Source: Erythrobacter dokdonensis DSW-74 (GTDB taxonomy: Bacteria > Pseudomonadota > Alphaproteobacteria > Sphingomonadales > Sphingomonadaceae). From it: 64,000 nt of DNA. A model generated the notes under the pieces. That model had not been told where the DNA came from. It made no database searches and saw nothing but the letters and a program-made list of their open reading frames with translations. The stretch's first letter is position 1; each line of letters starts with the position of its first letter. Made by a program: the position numbers and the translations under genes. Location: NCBI RefSeq assembly GCF_001677335.1, contig NZ_LZYB01000004.1, forward strand, positions 276,422 to 340,421. Reading direction: 5' to 3'. Below, one piece after another: positions 44,532-54,433 of this stretch.

Positions 44532-46727
44532 ATGCCGGCGGGTGTGAACGAAACCGCCCGCCTTGATGCAATCCGCAGCCTCGACCTCGAGAGCAGCGCC
44601 GACCGGGCGCTGTTCTCGCGCCTTACGCTGCTGGCGAGCACCATGCTGGACTGTCCGGTCGCGCTGCTTTCGATCGTCGAGGACGACCGCCAGTGGTTCC
44701 TCGGCCGCACCGGGTTCGATTTTCCCGAACCCTTGCGCGATATCTCCCTGTGCGCGGCCTGCATCGGCGCGCAGCAGCCGCTGCTGGTCCCCGATGCCCG
44801 TTCGGACCATCGCTTTTGCGACAATGCACTGGTCACCGGCGCGCCATTTGTCCGTTCCTATATCAGCGTGCCGATCCGCGGCGAGGAGGGGCTGATCCTC
44901 GGGACGCTGTCCGCCATCTCGCCCGAGCCCGATGCCTTTTGCGAAGACCAGATCCCGCCCCTCGCGATGCTGGCAGAACTGGCCGAGCAAAGCATCGCGC
45001 TGCATGTGCGCACCCGCGATCTCAGCCGCGCCAATGCCGCCTTGCAGCAGACCTCGCAGGTATTCCGGCAGGCCGAACGCGCGACCAATGTCGGCTCGTG
45101 GCGGGTCGACATCGCTTCGCGCCAGCTGTTCTGGTCGGACCAGGTCTATGCCATCACCGGTCTGAAGCCGGGCCATTCGGTCAGTGTGCCCGACGCGGTC
45201 GCTCTCTACGAGCACGAGGACCAGGCGATGGTCGCCGCCGCGCTCGAGGCGACGATTGTCGAAGGCAGGCCCTTCAGTTTCGCAACCAGCATCCGCCGCC
45301 CCGACGGCCAGAGCCGCCGCATCCGGGTCCAGGGAGAGCGGATCGACGTCGGCGGACGGCCCGACAGCGTCGCCGGCATCATCCTCGACTGTACCGAGGA
45401 ACATCTGCGCAATGCGGCCCTGAAGCGGGCGGCAGAGCATGACCGGCTGACCGGCCTGTTCAACCGCGCCAGCTTCGACCGCCGGCTTGCCGCGGCCATG
45501 CGCAATGCGGACCGCGAGCCGGTGATGGTCGCACTGCTCGATCTCGACGGGTTCAAGGATGTCAACGACACGCTGGGCCATCTGGTCGGCGACCGGGTGC
45601 TGGGCGCGATCGCAGCGCATCTTCACCAGAGGATTCGCAGCGGAATGTTCTTGGCGCGCTGGGGCGGGGACGAATTCGCTCTGCTGTTCCCGCCCGAAAT
45701 GCCGCATGACGAGGCGATCGCCTTTCTCGAACAGCTGCTGGGCGAGCTTGATGACGTTGTCGCGATGGGCAGCACCGCTCTCGTCATCGGCGCGACCTGC
45801 GGCGTGGCGCGGATGAACCGGTCCGGCAGCGGAGAGGAAATCATGCGTCGCGCCGACCTCGCACTTTATCGCGGAAAGGAAGAGGGGCGTGGCAGCGTGG
45901 TGTGCTGGAATGCGCAGATCGAGGCCCGCCAGAGCGAGCGCCAGCGCGCCATCGCCCGGCTGCGCGCCGCGCTCAACGACGGGCGCGCGGTGGCGGCCTA
46001 TCAGCCGATCGTCGAACTCGAGACGGGCCGGATCGTCTCGCTCGAGGCGCTGCTGCGGCTGAAGGGCGAGGATGGCGGACTGATCACTGCCAGCGAGATC
46101 TTTTCCGCCTTGCTCGATCCGGAAATGTCGCGGCGGGTGTCGCGCGTGATGCTCGACCAGGTGGTGGCAGACGGCCCGGCGATCCTCGCTCTGCTGGGGC
46201 CGGAAACGCGAATCGGGCTCAACCTGTCAGAAGCCGACCTGCGCAAGAATGATTTCGTGCGCCACCTGATCGAGGTGGTCGACGACAGCGCGCTGACGCC
46301 CGCGAACTTCACGATCGAAGTCACCGAAACCATGCTGCTGGATGCCGGAGGCCAACTGCGCGCCAGCCTTGCGATGCTCGACAATTGCGGCTTCACCATC
46401 TGCCTCGATGATTTCGGCAGCGGCTTTTCCTCGCTTACCCACCTGCGCGCCTTCCCCATCCACAAGGTCAAGATCGACCGCGATTTCATCGCCGCGATCG
46501 ACACGGATCACCAGTCGCGGCTGATCATCCAGGCGATCGTGCAGATGGGCCACAGCCTCGGCTTGCGCGTGGTGGTCGAAGGTGTCGAGACCGAGGCGCA
46601 GGAGGTGTTTCTGCGCAGCATCGGTTGCCAGCACGTGCAAGGCTATCGCTATGGCCATCCGGCGCTGATGGAGGAATTGCAGGAACGGCTCGGCCCCTTC
46701 GCCGCGCCGTTGCGTCTCAGCGCGTGA
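44532..46727 (+). CDS. GAF-PAS-GGDEF-EAL cyclic-di-GMP protein
   Basis: A 731-residue cytoplasmic protein. A GAF-like domain (about 1-165) precedes a PAS domain (about 170-290), then GGDEF (about 300-460) and EAL (about 470-720). The GGDEF motif is intact (ARWGGDEFALLF), but the product-inhibition RxxD site is RSGM, so that control is lost. The EAL active-site residues are all kept: EALLR, NLSEAD, TET, LDDFGSG, Lys in VKIDRDF, VVEGVET and QGY. It can thus be bifunctional. Start at 44532 is the family N-terminus. It may tie to the motility genes. Confidence 0.93.
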   Translation: MPAGVNETARLDAIRSLDLESSADRALFSRLTLLASTMLDCPVALLSIVEDDRQWFLGRTGFDFPEPLRDISLCAACIGAQQPLLVPDARSDHRFCDNALVTGAPFVRSYISVPIRGEEGLILGTLSAISPEPDAFCEDQIPPLAMLAELAEQSIALHVRTRDLSRANAALQQTSQVFRQAERATNVGSWRVDIASRQLFWSDQVYAITGLKPGHSVSVPDAVALYEHEDQAMVAAALEATIVEGRPFSFATSIRRPDGQSRRIRVQGERIDVGGRPDSVAGIILDCTEEHLRNAALKRAAEHDRLTGLFNRASFDRRLAAAMRNADREPVMVALLDLDGFKDVNDTLGHLVGDRVLGAIAAHLHQRIRSGMFLARWGGDEFALLFPPEMPHDEAIAFLEQLLGELDDVVAMGSTALVIGATCGVARMNRSGSGEEIMRRADLALYRGKEEGRGSVVCWNAQIEARQSERQRAIARLRAALNDGRAVAAYQPIVELETGRIVSLEALLRLKGEDGGLITASEIFSALLDPEMSRRVSRVMLDQVVADGPAILALLGPETRIGLNLSEADLRKNDFVRHLIEVVDDSALTPANFTIEVTETMLLDAGGQLRASLAMLDNCGFTICLDDFGSGFSSLTHLRAFPIHKVKIDRDFIAAIDTDHQSRLIIQAIVQMGHSLGLRVVVEGVETEAQEVFLRSIGCQHVQGYRYGHPALMEELQERLGPFAAPLRLSA

Positions 46728-47220
46728 GCACGCCTTCGCGCGGCGGCTCGCCGCCGGTGAAGATGAAGGTCGTCACATCCGCGCCGCGGCCAAGATTGAC
46801 GCGGTTTTCCTGCCTTGCCCAGACATCGGTGAGGATTTGCGAATTGACCCGCACACTTGCCTCGCCATCGGGGCCGGGGGCTTCCTGATAGACCATCAGG
46901 CTCCCGCCAGAGATTTCGCTGCCGACATAGGCGGGAGTGACAGCGACACCATTGACCTCCAGCATGAAGCGGGTGGTCACGTAGCGGGCGAAATCCTCGC
47001 GGCTTTTCGCGCTGCCGACAATGTCCGGCAGGCGCACACCCTGCTGCCTCAGCGCGTGTTCGGCATCATGCACCGGCACCTGGTGGACGATCTCGATCAT
47101 GCCCGTGCGCGGATTCACCGAGACCGTGCTGATCGCAATCTTCTGCTGGTGCGCCAGCGCTGCCCCGCCGGCGAGCGGGGCCAGCACCAGCGCCAGCATC
47201 AGGACGAGGCGGCGCAGCAT
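46717..47220 (-). CDS. DUF6702-like exported hypothetical protein
   Basis: A 167-residue exported protein with a signal peptide at residues 1-23 (ending AALAHQ). The body is predicted beta-rich (AISTVSVNPRTGMIEIVHQ, then a VPVHDAEHAL segment with two His), as in the small DUF6702-like family associated with M1 peptidases. The ATG at 47220 shares one base with the stop of the M1 peptidase gene (TGATG), so it is coupled to it. Its 3' end overlaps the GGDEF-EAL gene by 11 nt on the other strand. Confidence 0.75.
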   Translation of the reverse strand: MLRRLVLMLALVLAPLAGGAALAHQQKIAISTVSVNPRTGMIEIVHQVPVHDAEHALRQQGVRLPDIVGSAKSREDFARYVTTRFMLEVNGVAVTPAYVGSEISGGSLMVYQEAPGPDGEASVRVNSQILTDVWARQENRVNLGRGADVTTFIFTGGEPPREGVLTR

Positions 47221-49673
47221 CACTTGCGCCCGTCAGGCTCCGCCCCGGCAGCCTCGCCCATCAGGTCGCGGCTGACCCGCGACTTGCTGCGCTCCGACTT
47301 GAAGGCCTCGATCCGGCTCGGGATGATACGGCGAGGATAGTGGTTGTTCTCGATATCGGCATCGCCGGTTTCCCAGTCGGGATCGACCACCACCTGCACC
47401 AGTTCCTTGCCCTTGGGGAAAACCAGCAGCTTGGCCACGTCGTGGGCGTTGCGGCGCCAGATTTCGGCCGGGATCGTCAGCTTCTCGGTCTTGCCGTCCT
47501 TGAAGGTCAGGCCGAGGATGATCGGCATGACAAGGCCGCCCTTGTTCGAGAAGTTGAGGACGTAATAGTTCGCGTCCTCCTTCACCGCGCGATCGAACAC
47601 CTTGCGCTCCCACGGGTCGAGCCCTTCGAGGAAGCTGGCGTAGCTCTTGCGGTCCTTGGGCGTGACGGTGAATTCGTCGTTCTTGTCATAGAAGTCGGTG
47701 ACACCGGGGTTTTCCATGACCCAGATCGGCAGGCGCTGCTGTTCATTGAGGCCGATGCCGACCACTTCGGGTTCGGCGGCACGCTCCGCGCGGCGGCGCG
47801 GCAGGTCGATGTCGGGATCATTGGTGTCGATCCGCAGCCGGTAGATCGAATCCAGGCTGATATCGACGTGGTCGGTGGTGTAGAACCAGCCGCGCCAGAA
47901 CCAGTCGAGATCGGTGCCGGATGCTTCCTCCATGGTGCGGAAGAAGTCCGCCGGCGTCGGGCGCTTGAACTTCCAGCGACGGGCATATTCCTTCAGCGCG
48001 AAGTCGAACCGCTCGCGCCCGATGATCGTGTCGCGCAGCAGGTGCAGCGCCGCCGAGGGCTTGCCATAGGCATTGGCGCCCAGATTGGTAACCGAATCCG
48101 ACTGGGTCATGATCGGCTCCTGCTGGCTCGAGACCATGTAGCTGACCATGTCGCGCGGGAGGCTGCGGGTCCAGGGCATGTCCGGATCCCATTCGTAGCC
48201 CGCGACCGAATCGAGGAAGGAGTTGAGCCCTTCGTCCATCCAGGTCCACTGGCGCTCGTCCGAATTGACCGTCATCGGGAAATAGATGTGCCCGATCTCG
48301 TGGATCACCACGCCGACCAGGAACATCTTCTCGGCCAGCGAATAGGTGCGCGTGCCGTCCTTGTTGAGGGTGGTGCGCGGGCCGTTGAAGGTGATCATCG
48401 GATATTCCATCCCGCCGACCGGCCCGTTGACCGATTGCGCGGTGGGATAGGGATAGTCGAAGCTGAAGCGCGAATAGACCTTCAGGGTGTGGACCACCGC
48501 GGCAGTCGAATATTTGCGCCACAACTCGCCGCCTTCCTTGGGCCAGAAGCTCATGGCGAGCACGGTTTCGTGCTCTGCGCCGGGCTGCTTCACGCCTTGT
48601 GCGTCCCACATGAACTTGCGGCTTGATGCCCAAGCGAAATCGCGCACGTTCTGCGCGGAGAACTTCCAGGTCTTGGTCCCGCGCGGATTGCCGCGCTCGG
48701 CAGCGGCAGCTTCGGCCGGGGTGACGATGAACATCGGCGCATCGGCGTTCTTTGCCGCCTCGATCCGCTGGCGCTGGGTGGCGGTCAGCACGGCATCGGG
48801 GTTTTGCAGCACCCCGGTGGAAGCGACGATGTGATCGTCGGGCACGGTCATTTCGACCTCGTAATCGCCGAATTCGAGCGTGAATTCGCCGCGGCCCAGA
48901 AACTCCTTGTTGTGCCAGCCTTCGTAGTCCGAATAGACCACCATGCGCGGGAACCACTGGGCGAGCAGGAAGATGTCATTGCCGCCCTTCCTCGGATCAT
49001 CGGGGAAGTGCTCGTAGCCCGAACGCGCGACGACAGCGTCTTCCTCGACGATGTTGAACGCCCAGTCGATGGTGAATTCGGTCGTCTCGCCCGGGGCCAG
49101 CGGCGCAGGCAGATCGATCCGCATCAGCGTGCCGACGATGGTGTGCGGCAAGTCCGCGCCGTCCATCAGCCGCACGGCGTTGATATCATAGCCATAGGTG
49201 TTGTCCGCCATGGCCTGCTGGCGGCGCAGCTCGTCCATCGAGAGCCTGGTCGGCTCGTTCGCGCTGCCAAGGCTCACCTTCGGCCCGCGCCGTCCGGGGC
49301 CGCCGAAAGCGTCGGTCAGCTCGGCCATCGAATCGGTGCGGAAGATGTTCTGGTCGAGCTGCATCCACAGCCACGGCAGGGCATCGGGCGAATTGTTGGT
49401 GTAGCGGATCGTCGCGCGTGCGGTGATCCGGCGGCGCGGCTCGTCGAGCGCGGCGGTGATGCGGTAATCGACCTTTTGCTGCCAGTATTCATGCCCCGGC
49501 GCGCCGCTGGCATTGCGATACGTGTTGGGCGTGGGCAGCACCTCGTCGAGCTGGCGGAACTTGTCCTCGTAATTGCCCTTGGTCTGCTGGATGCCCTGAG
49601 CGGCAGCGGGGGCGGCAAGAAACAGGGCGACGACAAACAGCACGAAACGCAAGGGCGCTCTCCGGATCGGCAT
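47220..49673 (-). CDS. M1-family zinc metallopeptidase, exported
   Basis: An 817-residue exported aminopeptidase-fold protein. Signal peptide at residues 1-26 (ending APAAAQ). The gluzincin motif is HEIGH near residue 458 with the third zinc ligand Glu in WTWMDEGLNSFLD, and the substrate-binding region GPVGGMEYPMITF corresponds to the GAMEN motif in modified form. The final 250 residues have no enzymatic motif. Start at 49673 gives the signal peptide directly. It is followed by the DUF6702-like gene. Likely degrades peptides in the periplasm. Confidence 0.93.
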   Translation of the reverse strand: MPIRRAPLRFVLFVVALFLAAPAAAQGIQQTKGNYEDKFRQLDEVLPTPNTYRNASGAPGHEYWQQKVDYRITAALDEPRRRITARATIRYTNNSPDALPWLWMQLDQNIFRTDSMAELTDAFGGPGRRGPKVSLGSANEPTRLSMDELRRQQAMADNTYGYDINAVRLMDGADLPHTIVGTLMRIDLPAPLAPGETTEFTIDWAFNIVEEDAVVARSGYEHFPDDPRKGGNDIFLLAQWFPRMVVYSDYEGWHNKEFLGRGEFTLEFGDYEVEMTVPDDHIVASTGVLQNPDAVLTATQRQRIEAAKNADAPMFIVTPAEAAAAERGNPRGTKTWKFSAQNVRDFAWASSRKFMWDAQGVKQPGAEHETVLAMSFWPKEGGELWRKYSTAAVVHTLKVYSRFSFDYPYPTAQSVNGPVGGMEYPMITFNGPRTTLNKDGTRTYSLAEKMFLVGVVIHEIGHIYFPMTVNSDERQWTWMDEGLNSFLDSVAGYEWDPDMPWTRSLPRDMVSYMVSSQQEPIMTQSDSVTNLGANAYGKPSAALHLLRDTIIGRERFDFALKEYARRWKFKRPTPADFFRTMEEASGTDLDWFWRGWFYTTDHVDISLDSIYRLRIDTNDPDIDLPRRRAERAAEPEVVGIGLNEQQRLPIWVMENPGVTDFYDKNDEFTVTPKDRKSYASFLEGLDPWERKVFDRAVKEDANYYVLNFSNKGGLVMPIILGLTFKDGKTEKLTIPAEIWRRNAHDVAKLLVFPKGKELVQVVVDPDWETGDADIENNHYPRRIIPSRIEAFKSERSKSRVSRDLMGEAAGAEPDGRK

Positions 49674-49689
49674 TGTGACAGGCAGGTGA

Positions 49690-49953
<264 letters not shown>

Positions 49954-50010
49954 GACTTGCAAAGCTGCCAAGCTGCGGGAATAGGCAGGCCTCCCAAGGA
50001 GACCACGCCC

Positions 50011-51123
50011 ATGAAAACCCGCGCCGCCGTTGCCTTTGCCGCCAAGCAGCCGCTCGAAATCGTCGAACTCGACCTTGAGGGCCCCAAACCCGGTGAAGTG
50101 CTGGTCGAGATCATGGCGACCGGCATCTGCCACACCGATGCCTACACGCTCGACGGGTTCGATTCCGAGGGCATCTTTCCAAGTGTGCTGGGGCACGAGG
50201 GCGCCGGGATCGTGCGCGAAGTCGGTGCGGGCGTCACCTCGGTGAAGCCAGGGGATCATGTCATCCCGCTCTACACCCCCGAATGCCGCCAGTGTAAGTC
50301 GTGCCTCAGCGGCAAGACCAACCTGTGCACCGCGATCCGCGCCACGCAGGGCAAAGGCCTGATGCCCGACGGCACTACGCGTTTCAGCTACAAAGGGCAG
50401 CCGATCTTCCATTACATGGGCTGCTCGACTTTCTCGAACTTCACCGTCCTGCCCGAAATCGCGGTCGCGAAAATCCGCGAGGATGCCCCGTTCCAGAGTG
50501 CCTGCTACATCGGCTGCGGCGTCACCACCGGGGTTGGCGCGGTGACCAATACCGCCAAGGTCCAGGTCGGCGACAATGTGGTGGTGTTCGGCCTCGGCGG
50601 GATCGGTTTGAACGTCATTCAGGGCGCGCGGCTGGCGGGGGCGAACCTCATCGTCGGCGTCGATATCAATCCGGCACGCGAGGAATGGGGCAGGCGCTTC
50701 GGCATGACCCACTTCCTCAATTCTTCCGGAATGAGCCGCGAGGAGATCGTCGCGAAGATCGTCGAGATGACCGACGGCGGGGCGGATTACACCTTCGATG
50801 CGACCGGCAATACCGAGGTTATGCGCACCGCATTGGAAGCCTGCCACCGCGGCTGGGGCACCTCTGTCATCATCGGCGTCGCCGAAGCGGGCAAGGAAAT
50901 CGCCACCCGCCCGTTCCAGCTGGTGACGGGTCGCAACTGGCGCGGGACGGCGTTCGGCGGGGCCAAGGGCCGCACCGATGTGCCCAAGATCGTCGACATG
51001 TACATGACCGGCAAGATCGAAATCGACCCGATGATCACCCACGTCATGGGCCTTGAAGAGATCAACACCGCCTTCGACCTGATGCACGAAGGCAAGTCGA
51101 TCCGGTCAGTGGTGGTGTTCTAG
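50011..51123 (+). CDS. frmA: S-(hydroxymethyl)glutathione dehydrogenase / class III alcohol dehydrogenase
   Basis: A 370-residue zinc alcohol dehydrogenase that oxidises the formaldehyde-glutathione adduct to S-formylglutathione; it also reduces S-nitrosoglutathione. Catalytic zinc ligands are in [12 protein letters not shown] and GHEGAGIV, the structural zinc is bound by PECRQCKSC and NLC, and the cofactor motif is [14 protein letters not shown]. The Arg near [12 protein letters not shown] and the long loop are typical of class III. Start at 50011 follows AAGGAGA. The gene ends 18 nt inside the flavin reductase on the other strand. Confidence 0.96.
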   Translation: MKTRAAVAFAAKQPLEIVELDLEGPKPGEVLVEIMATGICHTDAYTLDGFDSEGIFPSVLGHEGAGIVREVGAGVTSVKPGDHVIPLYTPECRQCKSCLSGKTNLCTAIRATQGKGLMPDGTTRFSYKGQPIFHYMGCSTFSNFTVLPEIAVAKIREDAPFQSACYIGCGVTTGVGAVTNTAKVQVGDNVVVFGLGGIGLNVIQGARLAGANLIVGVDINPAREEWGRRFGMTHFLNSSGMSREEIVAKIVEMTDGGADYTFDATGNTEVMRTALEACHRGWGTSVIIGVAEAGKEIATRPFQLVTGRNWRGTAFGGAKGRTDVPKIVDMYMTGKIEIDPMITHVMGLEEINTAFDLMHEGKSIRSVVVF

Positions 51124-51606
51124 CGCTCCGAAACGGCCACCGAAGAATACCAGCGGGCGGCTTTCGGCGGTGGCTTGCGCCATCGCCTCGACCTTGCCGA
51201 GGATCAGCGTGTGATCGCCGGCCGGGTGAGCGGCAAAGCGGGTGCAGGCAAGCTGGCCCAGCGCGCCCGCGATCACCGGCAGGCCATGATCTCCGGTTTC
51301 AAAATCCTGCGCTATCAAGGCACTGCTGCCGCGCGCGGCATAGCGGCGGGCGAGCACCTGCTGGCCTTCGGCAAGGATGCTGATCGCGAACCGTTCGGCC
51401 CCGGCATAGGCGGCAAACTGGCTCGAGGCGTTCTGCAGGCTCCAGCTCACCAGCATCGGATCAAGCGAGACCGAGACCAGCGAATTGATCGTCATCGCTG
51501 CCACCTCGCCGCTGTCGGTCACCACCGAGACCACCGCCACCCCGGTCGCGAACTGGCTCATCAGCTGGCGGAAGGCAGCCGGGCCGGGGGTGAGGTGATC
51601 GGACAA
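51106..51606 (-). CDS. flavin reductase-like protein
   Basis: A 166-residue flavin-binding split-barrel protein of the flavin reductase family, which supplies reduced FMN or FAD to monooxygenases. Conserved parts are [37 protein letters not shown] and [10 protein letters not shown] with the active His. I chose the TTG at 51606, preceded by GGAG, because it gives the short N-terminus seen in the family; an in-frame ATG at 51684 would add 26 unconserved residues. The 3' end overlaps frmA by 18 nt on the opposite strand. Confidence 0.85.
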   Translation of the reverse strand: MSDHLTPGPAAFRQLMSQFATGVAVVSVVTDSGEVAAMTINSLVSVSLDPMLVSWSLQNASSQFAAYAGAERFAISILAEGQQVLARRYAARGSSALIAQDFETGDHGLPVIAGALGQLACTRFAAHPAGDHTLILGKVEAMAQATAESRPLVFFGGRFGALEHHH

Positions 51607-51818
51607 GGGGGTCTCCGGCAAGCGGTGGAACGGCAGATCGCAACAGGCGGGGCTGCGTTGCCCCGTGGATGACTGGCTTGTCAATCGATGCCGCGGCGCG
51701 AGGTTCCGGCGGCGGGTCTTCCTGATGCAAAACCCTCGCGTGGTTAACCGGGTAGTTACGCTGCGGCGCTAGGGCAGGCACGAGGCGCGGTCTTCCCGTC
51801 GCGCGCAGCAGGTGAGTG

Positions 51819-52901
51819 ATGTTCGAAGCCAGGATCGCAGCTGCCCCGCTCACGATCGCGATGCGTGCGGGTTTTCCGCCCGAAATCGATGCTCTGGCAC
51901 AGCGCGGGCGGGCCGGACACCGTTTCCTGCGGGCCGCATGGTTTCGCGCGGGGGCCGAGGATCGCGGCCGGACCTTGCTCGTCCAGCGCGACAACGGGGC
52001 CCTGGTCGCGGCGATACCCAGCTGCAATTTCGGCCCCGCGCTGCTGGGCGCGCGCAAGGTGCCGGGCAGCTACTGGCCGTTCCGCAGCATCGTGCTGGCC
52101 GCGGATGCCGACGTGCACGAGCTGGCCCAGGCGCTGGACCACCCTTGCGCAAGGGGGCTCGGCGCGGTGTGGCGGCTCGGCCCGGCGCGCAGCGATGATC
52201 CGGCCACCGCGATGCTGGCCGAGGCTGCGCAGCTGGCAGGCTGGCATGTGCTGTCCCGCGAGGCGGGCGCTGCCTGGCTGATCGATCTGGACGGCTTGCG
52301 GACCGCGGGCTGGCCGCGATCCTCGACCGCGCGGCGGCTGCGGGCCGCATGGCGCAAGCTGGAGGCGCTCGGCACGCCGCGCTGGCGTCATGTGCGGGGG
52401 AAAGACTGGAACGATAGCGTGCTGGAGGACATGGGCCGCATCGAGGCGCAGAGCTGGATTGCGCGAACAACCGATGGCAGCGGCGCCAAGTTCATGCATT
52501 CCGCCCAGCGGCAGATGTGGCGCGTCGCGCTCGCCGACCCGGTCATCGCCGATAGCCTGTGCGCCACGATCCTGATGCTGGACGAGCGCCCGGTCGCCTT
52601 CAGCTTCGACCTTGACGAAGGGCCGGTGCAATACGGGATCGCCGGCAGCTATGTCCAAGACCTCGCCCATTGCAACATCGGCAAGCTGGTCAATTACAGG
52701 GCGCTCGAGGATGCCATTGCCGACGGACAGTCGGTGATGGACATGGGCGCGGGCGACGGCGGCTACAAGCGCGCGATGGGCGCCGCCGAAGGTTATGCCC
52801 TGACCGACCTGCTGTTTGTGCGCAGCCGCATCGCCGCGCGCATGCTGGAACGGGTATGGTGCAGGCGTGCCGATGCCGCGCGTGAAGGCAGTCATGGCTG
52901 A
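51819..52901 (+). CDS. FemAB/BioF2-like acetyltransferase
   Basis: A 360-residue protein of the GNAT BioF2-like (acetyltransf_6) family, seen with exopolysaccharide genes. Conserved regions include HRFLRAAWF, SYWPFRSIVL, the WRLGPAR turn, RRLRAAWRKLEALG, and ILMLDERPVAFSFDLDEGPVQY followed by KLVNYRALEDAI with the acyl-transfer region. A cytoplasmic acyl transfer to a sugar precursor is likely. The ATG at 51819 is three bases after a GTG; either may be used. The stop overlaps the flippase gene by 8 nt, so the two work together. Confidence 0.82.
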   Translation: MFEARIAAAPLTIAMRAGFPPEIDALAQRGRAGHRFLRAAWFRAGAEDRGRTLLVQRDNGALVAAIPSCNFGPALLGARKVPGSYWPFRSIVLAADADVHELAQALDHPCARGLGAVWRLGPARSDDPATAMLAEAAQLAGWHVLSREAGAAWLIDLDGLRTAGWPRSSTARRLRAAWRKLEALGTPRWRHVRGKDWNDSVLEDMGRIEAQSWIARTTDGSGAKFMHSAQRQMWRVALADPVIADSLCATILMLDERPVAFSFDLDEGPVQYGIAGSYVQDLAHCNIGKLVNYRALEDAIADGQSVMDMGAGDGGYKRAMGAAEGYALTDLLFVRSRIAARMLERVWCRRADAAREGSHG

Positions 52902-54378
52902 AGCCGACCCCCTTTCCTCCCCTGCCCCTTCGCTCGCCGCGCAGGTGCGCACGGCGGTTATCTGGCGTTCGGGGAGCCAGGTCCTGACCCAGATCGTCTC
53001 GTGGTGTTCGACGCTGATCGTGATCCGTCTGCTGGCACCGGAGGATTACGGCCTGTTCGCGATGGCCCAGGTCATGCTGGTGCTGCTGTCGACGATGAAC
53101 GGCTGGGGGCTGGCATCCGCGCTGATCCGCGAGCGCGAGGTCAGCGAGGAACGTTTGCGCCAGACGCTCGGGATGCTGATCCTGCTCAACGGCGGTCTGG
53201 CTCTCGTCCAGTTCCTCGCCGCGCCGCTTGTGGCTATGTGGTTCGAACAGCCGCAAGTCGCCGAGCTTCTCAGGGTGCAGTCGCTGCTCTATCTCGCGGT
53301 GCCGTTCTGCGCCTTGCCGCACGCGATCCTCAGCCGCCGGATGGATTTCCGCCGCCCGGCGCAGGTCAGGCTCGCCGCCGCGCTGGTGGGGGCGGCAACC
53401 GCGCTCACCGGCGCGCTGTCCGGCTGGGGGGTGTGGACCCTGGTCGCCGCGCCGATGGCAATGCTGCTGACCGAGGCCGTGGGCATGACCAGGGCCGCGC
53501 GCGCACCGATCCGTCCCAGCTTCCGTTTTGCCGGCGCGGGGCACATTGCCGGCTTCGGCGGGGTGATGACCGCGACCCAGATCTTCTGGTTCGTGCAGAG
53601 CCAGGCCGACGTGATGATCGCGGGCCGCGTGCTCGAGGCGCATACGCTGGGGGTTTACACCACCGGACTGTTCCTGGCCCAGTTGCTTGCGGCCAAGTTC
53701 GTGCCGCCGATCAACGAGGTCGCCTATGCCGCCTATTCGCGCCAGCAGGGCGCAGGGCCGGAGCCGTTGCTCGCCACGATCCGGCTGGTGATGCTGGTGG
53801 CGCTGCCTGCCTATGCGGGCCTTGCGGTGGTCGCGCCGGTGCTGGTGCCGGTGCTGCTGGGCGACAAGTGGATGGAGATCGTGCCCCTACTGCCGATCCT
53901 TGCCGGGGCGATGGGCATGCTGACGCTGCAGATCCTGTTCTCCCCTGCGACAAATGCGCGCGGGCATCCGGGAATCGCGCTACGGGTGACGATGCTGGGC
54001 AGCGTGGTGATGCCGTGCGCGTTCCTGATCGGATCGCGGTGGGGTGTTACCGGGTTCGCCTGGGGCTGGGTCGGCGGAATGGCGGTGCTGACGGTAGCGA
54101 CGGTGCGGCTTTCCGCGAGGGTGCTGGAGCTGCGCCTTGCAGGTCTTGTGCGCGGCGTGGCGCCGCCGCTCGCCGCTGCGCTGGCCATGGCGGCAGGCGT
54201 TGCGCTGGTCCTGCGCGCGCTGCCGGCGATGGTGCCGCTGCTGACGCTGGTCATCGCCGTGCTGTTCGGAGTGGGGCTGTACCTCGCCATCCTGCGCCTG
54301 ATCGCGCCCGAACGGCTGGTCGAGGCGCTGAGATTTGCGCGCACGCGGGGCGAGAGCGCGGCGCTTCCGGCGGAGTGA
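52894..54378 (+). CDS. Wzx-like polysaccharide flippase
   Basis: A 494-residue MATE-superfamily lipopolysaccharide or exopolysaccharide exporter (MOP type). About 12-14 hydrophobic segments are visible; the N-terminus has IWRSGSQVLTQIVSWCSTLI and LAPEDYGLFAMAQVM, the family hallmark. It flips lipid-linked sugar units across the inner membrane. The ATG at 52894 follows GAAGG; an in-frame ATG at 52873 is a candidate. It overlaps the acetyltransferase gene by 8 nt. No glycosyltransferases are present nearby, so the rest of the locus is elsewhere. Confidence 0.9.
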   Translation: MAEADPLSSPAPSLAAQVRTAVIWRSGSQVLTQIVSWCSTLIVIRLLAPEDYGLFAMAQVMLVLLSTMNGWGLASALIREREVSEERLRQTLGMLILLNGGLALVQFLAAPLVAMWFEQPQVAELLRVQSLLYLAVPFCALPHAILSRRMDFRRPAQVRLAAALVGAATALTGALSGWGVWTLVAAPMAMLLTEAVGMTRAARAPIRPSFRFAGAGHIAGFGGVMTATQIFWFVQSQADVMIAGRVLEAHTLGVYTTGLFLAQLLAAKFVPPINEVAYAAYSRQQGAGPEPLLATIRLVMLVALPAYAGLAVVAPVLVPVLLGDKWMEIVPLLPILAGAMGMLTLQILFSPATNARGHPGIALRVTMLGSVVMPCAFLIGSRWGVTGFAWGWVGGMAVLTVATVRLSARVLELRLAGLVRGVAPPLAAALAMAAGVALVLRALPAMVPLLTLVIAVLFGVGLYLAILRLIAPERLVEALRFARTRGESAALPAE

Positions 54379-54433
54379 CCCCTCCCAAAAGCGCGTGATT
54401 GACTTGCGGCAAACGATCCGGTCTCAGGCGCGC

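Noticed and set aside
51739..51756. TTAACCGGGTAGTTAC as a CtrA box before the acetyltransferase
   Set aside because: Spacing is eight instead of seven bases and the second half-site is imperfect; kept out as too weak.
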